From IMG/VR virus record IMGVR_UViG_3300037156_000109, positions 1 through 20,327 of that record: a stretch of DNA of 20,327 nt. One strand, written 5' to 3'. This stretch comes from a virus. Made by a program: the position numbers and the translations under genes. The notes under the pieces were generated by a model. That model was given only the letters and a program-made list of their open reading frames with translations. It was not told the origin of the DNA and did no database searches. Positions 20,123 through 20,327 of the stretch are shown here, one piece after another (the first letter of the stretch is position 1; each line of letters opens with the position of its first letter).

Positions 20123-20238
20123 CGGCGGCTCCACAAAATGTAGAGGCTGAAAAATATCGTGCTGACGACAACGATCGCCAGAGGCGACCACCAGGGCATA
20201 GCTTTTTCGATGTGCTCTCTCAACTCCCAAACGCTCAT
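20119..20238 (-). CDS. Very small single-span membrane protein (39 aa)
   Basis: The ATG at 20236-20238 overlaps the upstream stop as ATGA, with TGGAGA 9 bases before. Residues 19-36 (PLAIVVVSTIFFSLYILW) form a membrane span, preceded by an amphipathic helix (MSVWELREHIEKAMPWW). It couples to the next gene by GTGA. Good site and overlaps on both sides support it. Confidence 0.6.
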   Translation of the reverse strand: MSVWELREHIEKAMPWWSPLAIVVVSTIFFSLYILWSRR

Positions 20239-20327
20239 TTTCGTGATCTCCATTTCAGAATTAAAACCGCAGTCAAAATCAAAAGCAGGTGCGTGCCGTT
20301 GATCGCGAGGAAGACGTAAATTGGCCA
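20235..20327 (-). CDS. Small membrane protein, 5' end off window
   Basis: A frame open from the right edge to a TGA at 20235-20237 that overlaps the next ATG. The visible 30 residues (WPIYVFLAINGTHLLLILTA and so on) form a membrane span ending in WRSRK. The start is beyond the window. The overlap and hydrophobicity support a small membrane protein. Confidence 0.48.
   Translation of the reverse strand, partial: WPIYVFLAINGTHLLLILTAVLILKWRSRK

Noticed and set aside
1-20327. tRNA genes, CRISPR arrays, transposases, integrase or attachment sites
   Set aside because: I looked for cloverleaf-like stretches, regular repeats and recombinase motifs and found none that I can support.

Overview
The window looks like about 20 kb of a tailed double-stranded DNA bacteriophage (Caudoviricetes), or of a prophage. 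Every gene I can support lies on the minus strand, so transcription runs from the right edge to the left. Genes are packed with very short overlaps (ATGA, GTGA, TTGA, TAATG), and there is no rRNA, tRNA, CRISPR array or insertion sequence. I see no integrase, lysis or tail genes, so this is an internal segment. The host cannot be fixed from the sequence. Good Shine-Dalgarno sites and moderate G+C suggest a bacterium, and one product carries a Sec-type signal peptide.

Right part (about 20.3 to 15.2 kb), in transcription order: several tiny single-span membrane proteins, two conserved phage proteins of unknown role, a coiled-coil phage protein, an untranslated stretch with interleaved inverted repeats (18.0-18.27 kb), an excisionase-like helix-turn-helix protein, small unknown proteins (one membrane plus coiled coil), a RusA-family resolvase with altered active-site residues, a divergent CsrA-like protein with a Cys-rich tail, and two more small genes.

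Middle part (15.2 to 10.16 kb): a ParB-like/DNA methyltransferase, the small terminase, eight small genes (including a stand-alone LuxR-type HTH protein, a membrane protein and a CxxC/CxxC protein), and then the large terminase. All of these are joined by overlapping stop/start codons, which suggests one translationally coupled transcript from methylase to terminase.

Between 9735 and 10155 is a non-coding stretch unusually rich in palindromes. Two of these are related and differ by a matched base-pair change, and a heptamer occurs four times in alternating orientation.

Left part (9.73 kb to the left edge): a five-gene cassette with a glycosyltransferase, an Ig-like baseplate-type protein and a signal-peptide protein sits between large terminase and portal, where many phages have nothing. 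It is followed by the head genes: portal, Mu gpF-like head protein, protease fused to a scaffold-like tail, lambda D-like decoration protein, E-like major capsid protein, a Mu gp35-like small protein and a Mu gp36-like head-tail connector cut by the window edge. The decoration and capsid mRNAs both appear to place AAGGAG in a six-base hairpin loop. Likely transcription-termination or mRNA-stability hairpins follow the capsid gene.

Function calls come from motif recognition by eye. No database search was run.
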